DNA from: Pegea sp. RAD2-039
Lineage: Eukaryota; Chordata; Thaliacea; Salpida; Salpidae
Length of the DNA stretch: 64,000 nt
Direction of reading: 5' to 3'
NCBI GenBank assembly: GCA_034620365.1
Contig: JAQGEQ010000191.1
Span: 496,001-560,000 of the forward strand
Shown here: positions 14,057 to 34,446 of the stretch, piece by piece
Numbering within the stretch: the first letter of the stretch is position 1
Layout: each line of letters starts with the position of its first letter
The notes under the pieces: generated by a model
The model's database searches: none
The model's input: only the letters and a program-made list of their open reading frames with translations
What the model was told of the DNA's origin: nothing
Translations under genes and position numbers: made by a program

Positions 14057-16870
14057 ATGGGAAATAGTTGTTCCTCTGCAAAAGCAATTAAACATATCGA
14101 AATTTTGTCTCCTATTTATGAAAATAAGAATTTTTATGCAGACGGTATTAATATTTTTTATCTGTATTATTATTTATATTATTTATAAACCTTAATAACT
14201 CTAACTTTAATAACCAAATAAAATTTCAATAGAACACTTTAGCTTTGAATAAACTTATGTAGTAAGAATGTAGTAAAAGCTTTCAGAGTACTTAAATTTA
14301 TGATTTAATTATTCAAAAAACAAATTTTTATCAGATACCAACGAAGGAAGTAGTAAAAGAAGTTCAATCAGCAACATGTAAGTGACAAATTGAAAGGAAC
14401 CACAATCTTCATTTTATCTTTTAGTTGTGAAGATGAGATTCTGTCCAATATCCAATCTTCGAATAGTTTCTATGGCAACAGAGGCTCAAGAAACTATTTG
14501 ATAGAAAACACAATTCCGCTTTCTACTTATAGGACTGCTTTTTCTAGTTTCAGTTTCAATCCTAATCGATATCAAAATGTTTTTGAGCAAAAAAGATTGA
14601 AAAGTTTGAATGAACTGCAATTTGAATCAGACTTAGTTGAAAAAAGCGATGAAAAACCCTGTAAGTAAAACATCTTGTTTCAAATCGTTGGTAACTTATT
14701 TTATAGTAGAACAAATTTATTTCTTAACCTACACAGAATTATTTACTTTTTATTTCTTATTTAATCTTTTCTCAAATTGTTTTCCATTTTTTTTCATTAA
14801 ATTTTTATATTTTATCAGCTTATTTAGAGATGAACAAATTAGAAGAACAAAATACAGAAAATTTGAACAATTTGAAAACAGAAGAGTTGAAACAAGAAAA
14901 AAGGTAATTTTCAACTTCCACAAAAATAGATTTAATTTGAATTCTTAAATTAGACTTTCTATAAATCAAAAATCAGTTGGTCGTCTTCAGTCTAAGCAGG
15001 AACCTCCTGAAGAGTCTTTACCAGAAGATCCGTTGATTGTAGCTCTAAAAGCAGCTTTTACACGATTTGCAAAGTAATTAATGAAATTTTAAGCTTTTTG
15101 AGTGGAAATATTTTCATTTATTTTGAATATCAACCTAAATAATTAAATCTAAAAATAAAATCGGTTTTAAACCAAACACAATTCTAATAAAATAATTAAA
15201 GAAAGTTAAATAAACTTACAAGACTTTAAAAATTTACTGAAATGAAAATAAAAGATTTATTGATTCAATATTTATTAAAAAAACTATGAACAATATAAGC
15301 ATAAAATTAATTACAGTACTTTTATATGCCACTTAATTGTAGTTGAATTAATTATAAGCAGTTAAATAAATTTGTAATTATTGGAAAAGATTTCGAGTTT
15401 TAACAAAATGTGATTTAGATATGGTGAGATAAATACTGAAGGTATGGGTATGAACAGTAAAAGTTGGGCGAAATTGTCTAAAGACTGCGGTTTTGTGGAT
15501 AATGTCAATGTTGTAACGGGAGATGTTGATATCATGTTTGTCAAAAACAAGTAATCACCATAAAACTAATAAATTAGGTTATAAATGTTTTTATCACTTC
15601 AGTTTTCTTAGATGATTAGAAGTTGTTGGTGATTAAACATTTTATAGCCGATATAGCCCCCTATAAATGTTAAGTTTAACTCTATTATTATTTTGTTGTT
15701 TATTCTTGGATTATTTTCAAATTAAAAAAGTCTTAGAAAAAATTTTAGTTTATTTTTGAGTTTTATGATGTTTAATTACTTTCAAGTCATCAGATTAATG
15801 GATAAACTTTGTTTAAATGTTTATAAACTTAAAAGCATCTTTCGAGTTTTTATGACGTCATTAGGTTGAAAGGTCAACGAGTGATTAACTTCAAAATGTT
15901 CTTGAAAAGTTTAAATGAAATTGCTGATCGGAAATATGCAAATGTTGAAGCTATACCAGAAAGAAGAGAGATAGTTTACAGGAATGTAATCGGAAAAGCT
16001 CCTGATTTAACTGGAGTTACTGTAAGTTGCTAACCAATGTTTAAAAAACTTCGAGATGCTTCTATTTTAGGAAGTAACAAACGCTAGACATGTCAGACGA
16101 ATGACCGATCATAACCTTTACCCAATGGCTCATAAATTGAGGTTTGAGAAATCTGAATTTTTGAAATACATAATAATCAATTATTATCCTATGTTATAAT
16201 TAAAACTCCACTATTAATTTTTCACAGAATGTGTTTCTAGCTTTGTTTCTAGAAATAAATAATTTTATTTTTTTCAATATTTTTATAGACTTCACATTTC
16301 TATCAAAGTTTTTCAGTTAATTTTTTAACCAGCTTTAATTTCAACTTAATATTTCTTTGTTGTGAAGACCATCTTAGTTGTTTATTGATTAACATTAATA
16401 AATAGTTGTTTGTTATTTTGTCTCACAATTTGCTGGTTACAATCTTTCTAACTAAAATGATTATTTTAAAAGATAATAAATCTACTAATACGATTTTATT
16501 GAACTGAATTAAAACAAATTATGTTTTGATAAAATCACATTTATCAAATTAAGTTTACATCAATAGTAAAAATATTAGCTGTTAAATGATTTTATATCAA
16601 ATGATTCCTTATAAATTATTCCAATAATGTTTTGAATCTTCTTTATAGTAAACAACTATTTCCGGTTCAATAAAGATAAAAAAATGATTTTTAAATATTG
16701 AATCTTAAAACAAAAGACTTGAATCTTAAATCTTGTTTAGATTTGATGAATCTGAGCGCAAGTTAATGAGACAAGACACTTCCAACTCGATTAGTAGCTT
16801 TCAAAAGAGTCGAAGAACTTCCTTAGCTGAAGCTGATCTCATGAAGATGCCACGATTTATTCAAAATTGA
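14057..16870 (+). CDS. TPPP: TPPP/p25-alpha protein with long, probably myristoylated N-terminus
   Basis: Tubulin polymerisation-promoting protein; the family bundles microtubules and is typical of ciliated cells. 337 residues, nine exons: 14057-14144, 14335-14377, 14425-14660, 14830-14903, 14991-15073, 15419-15550, 15865-16021, 16071-16141, 16741-16870; phases close. The p25-alpha domain (about 165-325) begins LKAAFTRFAKYG and continues with SWAKLSKDCGF, GDVDIMFVK, FKMFLKSLNEIA, the diagnostic GKAPDLTGVT and a final KLRFD. The first 160 residues are not in the short vertebrate form. They start MGNSCS, a good N-myristoylation signal with a Cys beside it for palmitoylation, then a Ser/Asn-rich, likely disordered stretch and a basic patch. 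Exon 4 is the weakest call: an acceptor at 14818 gives a Glu-rich alternative, but it does not rejoin the p25 frame, whereas 14829 does. Two phosphorylation-like RRTS/KRSS sites are seen. AATAAA lies at 16966-16971. Confidence 0.88.
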
Positions 16871-16971
16871 ATATTTTTTTTTCGATCTTTGTGTATTTCA
16901 AACAAATTTTGTAAATTATTTGAATCTACTTCAAATTGATTTCTAAATAAGAAAATGTTTTTTTTAATAAA

Positions 16972-18141
16972 CAGATAATTTTGAGTTTTCAAATTTATTT
17001 AATGATATAAACCAAAGAATGATAAAAATAAATTTTCTTATTTTAAATGTTTATCTTCAAACTAAAAAAAATACAAAATCATTATTTACAATTTTTCAGA
17101 TAAACTTTATTTAATTCCAAATTAAATTCTCTTAAACATGTTTGACTAATAAAACGTGTTGAATCCATAAAATTAAACAAAAGTTTTTTATTTGTAGTAC
17201 AACTCTACAAAATGTTTCATTGAAAATTACTCCATGTAAATAAATTCTTAATTCTTTTGGTTGAAATTCAAAACAAATTAGTTTTATCATTTTGATAAAT
17301 TCTAATTATTCAGCATTTTTGTAGAGTTCTAATATCTCGAATTATCAAATAAAAATTTACGCATCTTAAATCAATGTCTCATCTTACAGATTTTTCACAA
17401 ATGTTTTAATAGTTGTACTTCTCGTAATCTCTGAAGATTGATTTTAAATGCTGGCCACTCTGTGGACAAATAATCATCCTCAGTTGAACTACTTATTAGG
17501 TTTTTAATTTATCAAATACTTAGTTTAAGTAGTTTTAATGAAATCATTCCTCATCATTTGTAGCTTTCGAAACTGATTTAGAATAGTTTAGAAAAGGATT
17601 GATAATGTCTCATAGTTGATTAGAAGTTATATGAATTTGAAATCTGTGTTTATATCAGCTGATATTTTCTATATTTTTACTGTTACTGTCATTTGAAACA
17701 ATTGAAGAAAACCGCCTGATGCACATTTTTTGATCTTTAAAGAAGTGAATGAAAAAGATACAAAAATGAGTTTTCAGTTAATTGCATTTCAAGTATTTTC
17801 CAAATCTCATTAAATAAATCTTTTATGAATTGAATTTATTTTTATTAAATTTTAAAGAAGTTGAATTCTAAAGATTAAGATTTAAAGTCAAGAAACTTTT
17901 TGTGTCAATTTAAAACAAACTTTTTCTTATTTTGCTATTTAAACATAATAAAATTCCTTTTTCTCTTTAAACTGTAATCAAATTGAAAGAATATTCAAAT
18001 TTGTTGTATTTGTTGAATTATACTTTCTGATAAAAAGATTTTCTTCAAACAAAAACAATTTGTTGAAATTTTTAGAGAAAAAATCTAAAAAATTTTCAAA
18101 ACTTTTCGGTTTAAATGAAAGATAAATAAAAAAATGAAATT
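16972..18141. other. intergenic between convergent TPPP and DUS2, nothing recognised
   Basis: The two genes converge here. The spacer is A+T-rich and I see no exon or repeat in it. Confidence 0.35.
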
Positions 18142-27483
<9,342 letters not shown>

Positions 27484-27492
27484 TCAGATAAT

Positions 27493-29237
27493 CTGAATAT
27501 AAATTGATATGAATGAAAATTAATAAAATATTTTAAAATAAACTAAAGTGTAAAAAACTTATTTAAATTATATAAAGAATAAATAAATTTAAAACATTTT
27601 AAGATTTTTACTGATTATTCAGATTATTATTTATAACAAATTTAGTTTTTATCAAAATGATTTTAAATAAATATTTTAAAGCATCTTAAATAAATTTTAA
27701 GTTCACTAGTAAAATTAAATTCCAGAATAAAAGGAAAAATAAAATAATGAAAACCTTAATAATCTAAACAGTGAAATATTTGTTAAAAATATCCAGACTA
27801 TAAAACCTAATTAATTTTAATAAAAAAATGCAAAAAGAAATTACCAAACTATTAGACCAGCTACAATATGAGAGAACATGGCTAATACTTGATTTTATAC
27901 CACGAGATAATATGATCACAAAAGGCAGCAGAGAGAAACAATAAAACCTTTTCCCCACTTTAACTAAATATAGACATTGAGACAAAAACCAAAAAATACA
28001 AATTTATAGAAAACTTAATTTTCTACTCTAGGTAGTAGTATAATTCAGGCATTAGTGAAAGTATCACTTAGACTTAAGGCATGTTAAGGTTATACACTAA
28101 ACAGCTTTACATACAGCTTTCCATAAAGCTGCTTTTAGATTAATGCCAATAAATATTATGCTTTATCTTAAGCTAGTTCAAAGTTCTAGTGCTTTAAAAA
28201 ACAAAGAGTAGATTTGGGAATCTCTCTTTTCTTATACTTTTTAATTCCTAAAATAACTTTAAAAATCCTTACATATGTATAAATAGAAAAGTAAATTTGA
28301 GCAAGCTTTACCAAAAGAAAAAAAACGTTTAAAAAATATGAAATTTTAATCAATTGTTTCAATCTGCTTTATTTTTTAAACTAGAATTCCTGCTGCAGAA
28401 CTTCTCTTATTTATATGAAGGGGTCTTAAACGATTTAAAAGTCAAGATTGTTATATCGTTGCATTTAGACTTTTTATTAAACTAGTTTTCAAAAAGTTTT
28501 GAAAAAATCTAAAAAACTAGAAAAAAGAATAAAAATGAAATTGATTTAGAGAAATTAAATATTTCTCTCCTAAAAAAAATACAGAACAAAAATAAATAGA
28601 AGTTTAATAATAAAAGATGAAAAATTTTTGGAAGGGATTTTGTTGTAAGTTTACACGCTGAAAACCACTATAAAGTTAAAAAAAGCTAGGAGACAAATAA
28701 AACACTTTATCATCGGTCACTGTTAAATTTGACGAGTTGTCTAATAGATAGTATGATCTTTGATTTAATTAAGATCTAAAACTTTTCTGATATTCTTCTA
28801 TCAAATTTTAAGTTAAAACTGTTATTATTTTAAATATAATAGATACTAATGAACTTTAAACCATTTCACCACTTATCAATGTTTAAAGATTTTTGCAAAC
28901 TCTTTTAAGTCCTGGTAATCAAAAGCAAAGCAACTGTGTGCAGAAAAATGCTAGAATTTCAGATTTTATATCTAAGCTACTCACACAATTTTGTTAAACT
29001 CTTTTATTAATAATTCAATACTATGAGGTTTTTCAAAAAGGCTTTAAAAAGTTCCTAAAATTGATTTTCAAAATATTGTTGTTAAAAAATCAATATCGTT
29101 TTTGTCCTTGAAAATGAATAAATAAAACTTCAAAAAAATACAAATTGAAATGTAAATATCAGATATAAAAGTGAAGTTTGAATGTATGATGATAAGTTAT
29201 AACAGTTTATAAATTTACAATTTAAGAATAAATTTAT
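27493..29237. other. PRMT1 upstream region and spacer to TMEM18, nothing recognised
   Basis: A+T-rich. Contains whatever promoter PRMT1 uses, and the 3' flank of TMEM18. No TATA element stands out and no exon is recognised. Confidence 0.35.
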
Positions 29238-30264
29238 TTATTCGTTCTTTTTTGTTTCTTTCTTGATATGATCTTGAAGTTGTCTCCTCTTCAAAGAGAT
29301 CAAATCAGAAGAAGCGCTTCTCATCCAATGGAGCTACAAAATTAGAAAACACTAACAGTACAGACAATTTTTTTTGAAAAAATAATAAATCAAGTTTAAA
29401 AAGAAGAAATATTAACTCCAAGTCTGATCAATAAAGTGATGCAGATTTGAGGTTTAACTTCTGAAATAATTTTTTGTGAAACAAATTTTTCTTTGGTGGT
29501 TTTTACAAGTTAACTCAAACTCGCTTCTTATCAAATAAAGAAGATTTTTACTGTCATAGAAGGTTATAGTTGCCAATACTGCAAGCCAGCTAAGTTCATA
29601 TGTAATTAAAAGAATTTTAACAAAGTAGTTATGTATTAGAAGATTAGTTAATTTAAACAATTTTGGTCTATTTACTATTAATAAAAGTATATGATTTTAT
29701 TACTATTATTATCAGAATTTATTACACTATATTAAATTGAATTTTTAAAGTTTATGAGATTTACAGCAATTTATTTATAAATTTCTCACCACAATCACCA
29801 GTAAGTTGATGACAATCGGAATTGAATAAACAACAGAAATGAAAAGGCCTTTAGAATCAAAAAACTGGTTTTTCGTTGAAAAAAACTTCCAGTTTTTTGC
29901 ACAATAGATATTCAAAGTTTCAGCAAAGTATATGCCAGCACCTAAAAGAAACAAATTTTTTGAACAATTTATAAATAAGTTTACAGACTATTGATAATAT
30001 TTATCTTTTTAAAACCATACTTACAAAGAATTGTAAAGTATACTGTTTGTATATTTAATCTTTTCCAGGTTATATAAGTTGTTAAAATACAACTGAAATA
30101 AAATGTAATCAAAATTGTTGTGAGAATTGGTTCTGAAAACCAGTTAATCTGAAATTGAAACATAATTTTTATTTTCTAAAGATCATAAATTTAAATCTTC
30201 AAGTTATAATCAATATTCAACTCACTGATGTGATGACATGCTTTATGCTGCTGATATCATCCAT
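29238..30264 (-). CDS. TMEM18: transmembrane protein 18
   Basis: Small membrane protein of the inner nuclear membrane/ER, linked in mammals to body weight and DNA tethering. 136 residues, four exons (high to low): 30226-30264, 30025-30148, 29790-29941, 29238-29333; phases close. It starts MDDISSIKHV, then INWFSEP before the first membrane helix (about 20-37). A second helix runs around YFTILCAGIYF, then the family signature NWKFFSTKNQFFDSKGLFIS, then a third helix ending NLLVIV. The tail is highly charged (LKRRQLQDHIKKETKKNE). Human TMEM18 has 140 residues and the same layout. The last four residues K-K-N-E form a dilysine KKxx motif, the classic ER-retrieval signal. A 68-codon open frame between the last two exons (29454-29660) is intronic. 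Confidence 0.92.
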
Positions 30265-30289
30265 AGTAAGATTTGAAAAATCTTACAAA

Positions 30290-30865
30290 CTAAAATAAAT
30301 TCCTAGATTATATTTTTCTAATTCACCAAAAACAAACCTTTAAGTTACAGTTAAAATTTGTTAAATTATATTTCATTTATATTTTATACCTTCAACTTTA
30401 AAGTAAAATAAAACATAAATTTAACCAATAAAAAGTAAATTAAAAAAAACATATTTAATGATATAAAATCATTTTAAAATTATTTAAAAAATTTAAGATT
30501 ATAATTTCAAAATGCAATAATAAATTAAAAAAATAAAATATTCTAATTGATAATCAAGAAATAAAGTCAAGAAGCTTTTCAAATAAAAAATGCAAAAACT
30601 TCAGTTGAACATCATAATATAAAAATTATAGTTTATCTAGCATTCAACAAAATCAATAGTTAGCACAAATAATTACATTTTAAGATTTGCAACATGTTTT
30701 TTTAAATAAGTATACTTATTACAATTTCAATAAAAGGTAGTATAAATAAACTTTAATGAATCACAATAAATTTTTATTATTCTCAATTCTTTTAGCGTTG
30801 CAAGTCGTAATTAAAAAAAGTCCCCTTAGTAGAAAAAACTTGAGTTAATTAAAATGAAACTTTTT
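30290..30865. other. TMEM18 upstream region, nothing recognised
   Basis: A+T-rich; begins at the splice-acceptor motif that precedes the TMEM18 start by 25 bases. No exon or repeat is seen before the LINE tail at 30866. Confidence 0.35.
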
Positions 30866-31082
30866 TTTTATTTATTTATTTATTTATTTATTTATTACAA
30901 TAAATGTGAAGGAGGGTGCCTAAAGAGAGCACCTCTCGCTAACACACATTCTCACAAATTAGATCTATTTGACGTGTAAACGAAAAAGCATATGACAATG
31001 AAGAATTGCACAGAATCATAGTATTGTAAAAGAGAAAAATTCACAGTTTAGAAATGGCAATGTTGACGATATTATAACAATA
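30866..31082 (-). mobile_element. 5'-truncated CR1-like LINE copy (3' end only)
   Basis: Nearly identical to 50879-51080 of the full-length element, including the (TTTA)n tail, the 3' hairpin (30912-30935) and the last codons of ORF2. It breaks off at about 31082. Only a handful of differences in over 200 bases means a recent insertion. 5' truncation to a few hundred bases is typical of target-primed reverse transcription. Confidence 0.85.
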
Positions 31083-32097
31083 ATTTATAAAATTTGTCAT
31101 TTCTATTTTATGCTTGTAAGTTGTAAAAACTTCAAACAGTAATTTTTTGTAATTAACAATATGACTAAGACTATACTGATATTTCTTATGTTCAGTTTCA
31201 ACTTTATAAAATCAAAATATGCAAGAGTTACCCTAAATAATATAACCTTTTTAAAATTTTATCTGTACTAGCGTTGTCAGTATAAAAGCAAAACAAAAGG
31301 AATAAATTTATAAAGGAATAATAAGTTTGAACTCTAGATTTTCTTCATTTTTAGGAAATAAGAAAATAGGTGGCAGGGTTATAAAAAAACGATTGTTTAA
31401 CTAGTTAGTCTATTTCCAATCGAAGTCCATTTATTATCTTGATTTATAAAACTTTTGAAACAGAACAACCTTGCCAAGAGAGCTGTTTTAAAGCTATTGG
31501 CTTTGATAATCTAGAGATTTAAGCTTTTAGACAGTTGCTTTCAGCATTGTAAGGTACCTAATTACAGATAGTGTTTTGTTTGAAAAAAATATAGAGCATT
31601 GTATAAATTTTAGGAGGTAAATTAATTTATTGAACAATGATTAAACATTTTTCTTTCAAAATAGAACAAACTAAAGTAATAACTTTGTACAAACTAAAAA
31701 CTTAAAAACAATTTACACTTGCATACGAAAATCGGAATGCTTACATTATAAAAGTATATAAATTACAAAACAGAGGAAAATCAAAAATAACTAATATATG
31801 CTGAAGATTACATGTGAAATATGCTTTTAATAGTTTAAAAATGAAGATTACCTTACGAAGAAAATCAAAAGCCCATAATACACTGAAGATGTATAAGCTC
31901 CTTTAGATGATATCGCAAATATAAATCTTATAAAATTATAAATCTAAAAATTATAAAATACTTTTTAAGATTTTTACGTAAAATAGTCACCAAGTAGAAA
32001 TTATAAACTAGCTTAATTGAGAAAAATGTTTAAATGATTTGTTATTTAAAAGATTTTACGGCTTATAAACAATTACTATCGATTAATCTGCAAAAGC
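31083..32097. other. intergenic, nothing recognised
   Basis: A+T-rich sequence between the LINE tail and the tRNA-like element; no exon seen. Confidence 0.35.
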
Positions 32098-32440
32098 GAA
32101 GAGATGGAAAGTGGTTAAGTTAATTTGTTGTTCATTTATTAAGCTTTGAAGTCTTTAGTTCGAATCTAACTTCATTGTTGAAGATGCAGCCTGCCGCACT
32201 ATATTATGCAAAATGTATCTTCCTCAACTATTGGCAAATAGTCCCACTGCCTCTCTTAAGTTCAGACAGAAAATTTGCAATCTTTTGACCTCGATGTCGA
32301 CAACGTAACTAAAGAGCAGTTGTCCTCTTACTATTCCTCACTATCATCTAACCTCTTGTGTAGACAGGAAGTGTGACTTTCAACTTCTGTCCATCTAATG
32401 CTTCAGTTTACCAAGATCAGCCATAATAATTGCATTTTTC
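32098..32440 (+). repeat. candidate tRNA-derived SINE or tRNA-like relic
   Basis: AGTGGTTAAG at 32110-32119 resembles the A box of Leu/Ser tRNAs and TTAGTTCGAATCTAA at 32157-32171 resembles a B box, spaced as in a tRNA gene. The flanking stems do not pair well, so it is not a functional tRNA. A G+C-richer block of about 270 bases follows (to about 32440), as expected for the body of a SINE, but I found no second copy in the window. Confidence 0.4.
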
Positions 32441-34446
32441 AACCCTGAACGATATATTTGAAGTTTGAAATTAAGTCACAAGTTTATTTATCGATGAGCT
32501 TTTGTAAACAACAGTAATAAGTACCAATTACTAGATAAATTAGTTTTTATTATTAAGTTTGCCATAAATAACACGATGGTTTTTATGACAAAATTACTTT
32601 AACAAGTTATTTAAAAAAAAAGCATATTCTATTTAAAACACATTCAATTTAGACATATGAATAATTTTACAATATGATAATTAAGTTCAATTATTTTTAA
32701 AAGCTATTTGTCAATCAAAATACATTTAATAAAATCTTTTTATAAAAAACTATAAAACTTATTTTCTTTATTTAAACTGTGCGTTTAATCGTTGTTTAGT
32801 GGTCTTAAACGGTTTTCAATATTATGTTTAACAACATACGGTTTATAATATTTATTTCCAGACGACTTTCTCCTTACTAAAATTTACATAGTTCCTTTTT
32901 ATCATTAGTTCCTTATTAAGGTAATCTCTTTTTTTTAAATTTGTTAAATATTTGTGTTGCAAATCATAGAAAAATAAAAGAAATTTCTATTTTAGTTGTT
33001 AATATCATTCTACTTTGTTTCTAATATGTTGACTAAATTTATACATTTTTTATAGCTTTTGACCTTCAAATACTGTTTGCTTGAAAGTAATAACTTCTTA
33101 TGTAATATCATTTTCAATATTATTAACTTATATAATCACTCTTAATTATACAAATACTTTAAAGCTTTGTCATTTTTCCATTACTGCAAAGTCAAATAAA
33201 CGTCTATTTAAAGTTCAATTTTATATTTTTAATGGAAAATAAAATTTGTGTAATCTAAAAATAAGTTCTCTGAAAGCATTTGATTTTCATTTGAATTCAA
33301 AAATCGATAGAAACTTAAAAACTTGTCTTTTAACTGTTGATAATTCACGAGTCTTACCTCGTGAAAACAAATCAATGACTCAAATTTACTGAGTTATGAT
33401 ATATATTTATTTACAACTATAAATAATGTGAATTTGGATAAAACAAACGCTCACAAACCAAACTGATAACAAATAAATATTATTTACAAAACTATTTGTT
33501 GAAAATGAAATAGATAAACAAAAATGGCAGCTTCCGGTTTGCTTCCTGTTAAGGTAGAAAATCCTGAGAAATTGTATTTAAAAATAGTTTCAGTTTAAAT
33601 CTGTAAAAATACTTTTTCTGAAATTGTTTTTTTTTATGATTTAATTAAACAAATTTACAAGTTTAAAAAACTAACCCCCAATAAAAATTAGAATAATTAC
33701 TAAACTAGAGAAAATTCTTTTGTACGCTTGAAGCATCTGAAAGTAATGATTTTAGAAATAGTTTCTAAATCTTAATTAACCACCTCAGCACTTCCCTTTA
33801 AATCAAAAATAATAATTTTCTCAGAACTTTTCTGATAATCAGCTATTTTCAAATTACTACAAACTTGTAGATAAACAAACTTTATTTAAATAAAATTTTA
33901 GCACAACAAAGACAATACAGACATTACATCAAGAAAAAAGTACAACATTCATTCAAAAGTTATACTATAAAATTATAAATTAAGATTATAACAACAAAAT
34001 CTAATAAATTTTCACTGAATAGAATGAAACAGTTGATGTTTTTTTCAAAAAGTCTTACTATTACTTGTATTTAGCATCGTCAAAATTAAATTGTCAAAGT
34101 GTATAAGCAAAATATGAAAATGTATTTATAACAAACATGAAAAGATAATAATGCTACTTGTAAAAATGATATTTAATAAAAAAGAAGATTAAATTAGATA
34201 ATTGTTAATCACAGTATAAACCTGAAATGGAAATACGTGTGAATTGCTAATTAATAAACAAAAACTGCTCCAAAAACTTTATTACAATTCAAATAAGATG
34301 TCGTTCTCAACAAAGATGATTTTTCACAATTTTTTATAAGGCTTCTTTCATTTAGAGTTTTAAATAAGAATTTTAATCTGATTTAAAATACAGTCTTTTG
34401 GATTCATCTTTAAAAAATGTTAATATTAATCGAGAATTTTCATCAG
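32441..34446. other. intergenic downstream of LETM1
   Basis: A+T-rich. The only exon-like stretch is the plus-strand ATG at 33524 (see separate entry). Confidence 0.35.
33524..33553 (+). other. candidate first coding exon of an unidentified plus-strand gene
   Basis: ATG in good context (AAAATGG) opens MAASGLLPVK and is followed immediately by GTAGAA, a possible donor. The local G+C rise is exon-like. I could not find a following exon; LETM1 lies on the other strand downstream. Without splicing it reads only 24 codons. Confidence 0.2.

Noticed and set aside
29454-29660. 68-codon minus-strand frame between TMEM18 exons
   Set aside because: The TMEM18 alignment is continuous when the frame is skipped and phases agree; it is intron.
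30866-30900. TTTA microsatellite as an independent repeat
   Set aside because: It is the tail of the CR1-like element and recurs at each copy's 3' end.
32098-32180. Functional tRNA gene
   Set aside because: A- and B-box-like words are present but acceptor and anticodon stems do not pair.
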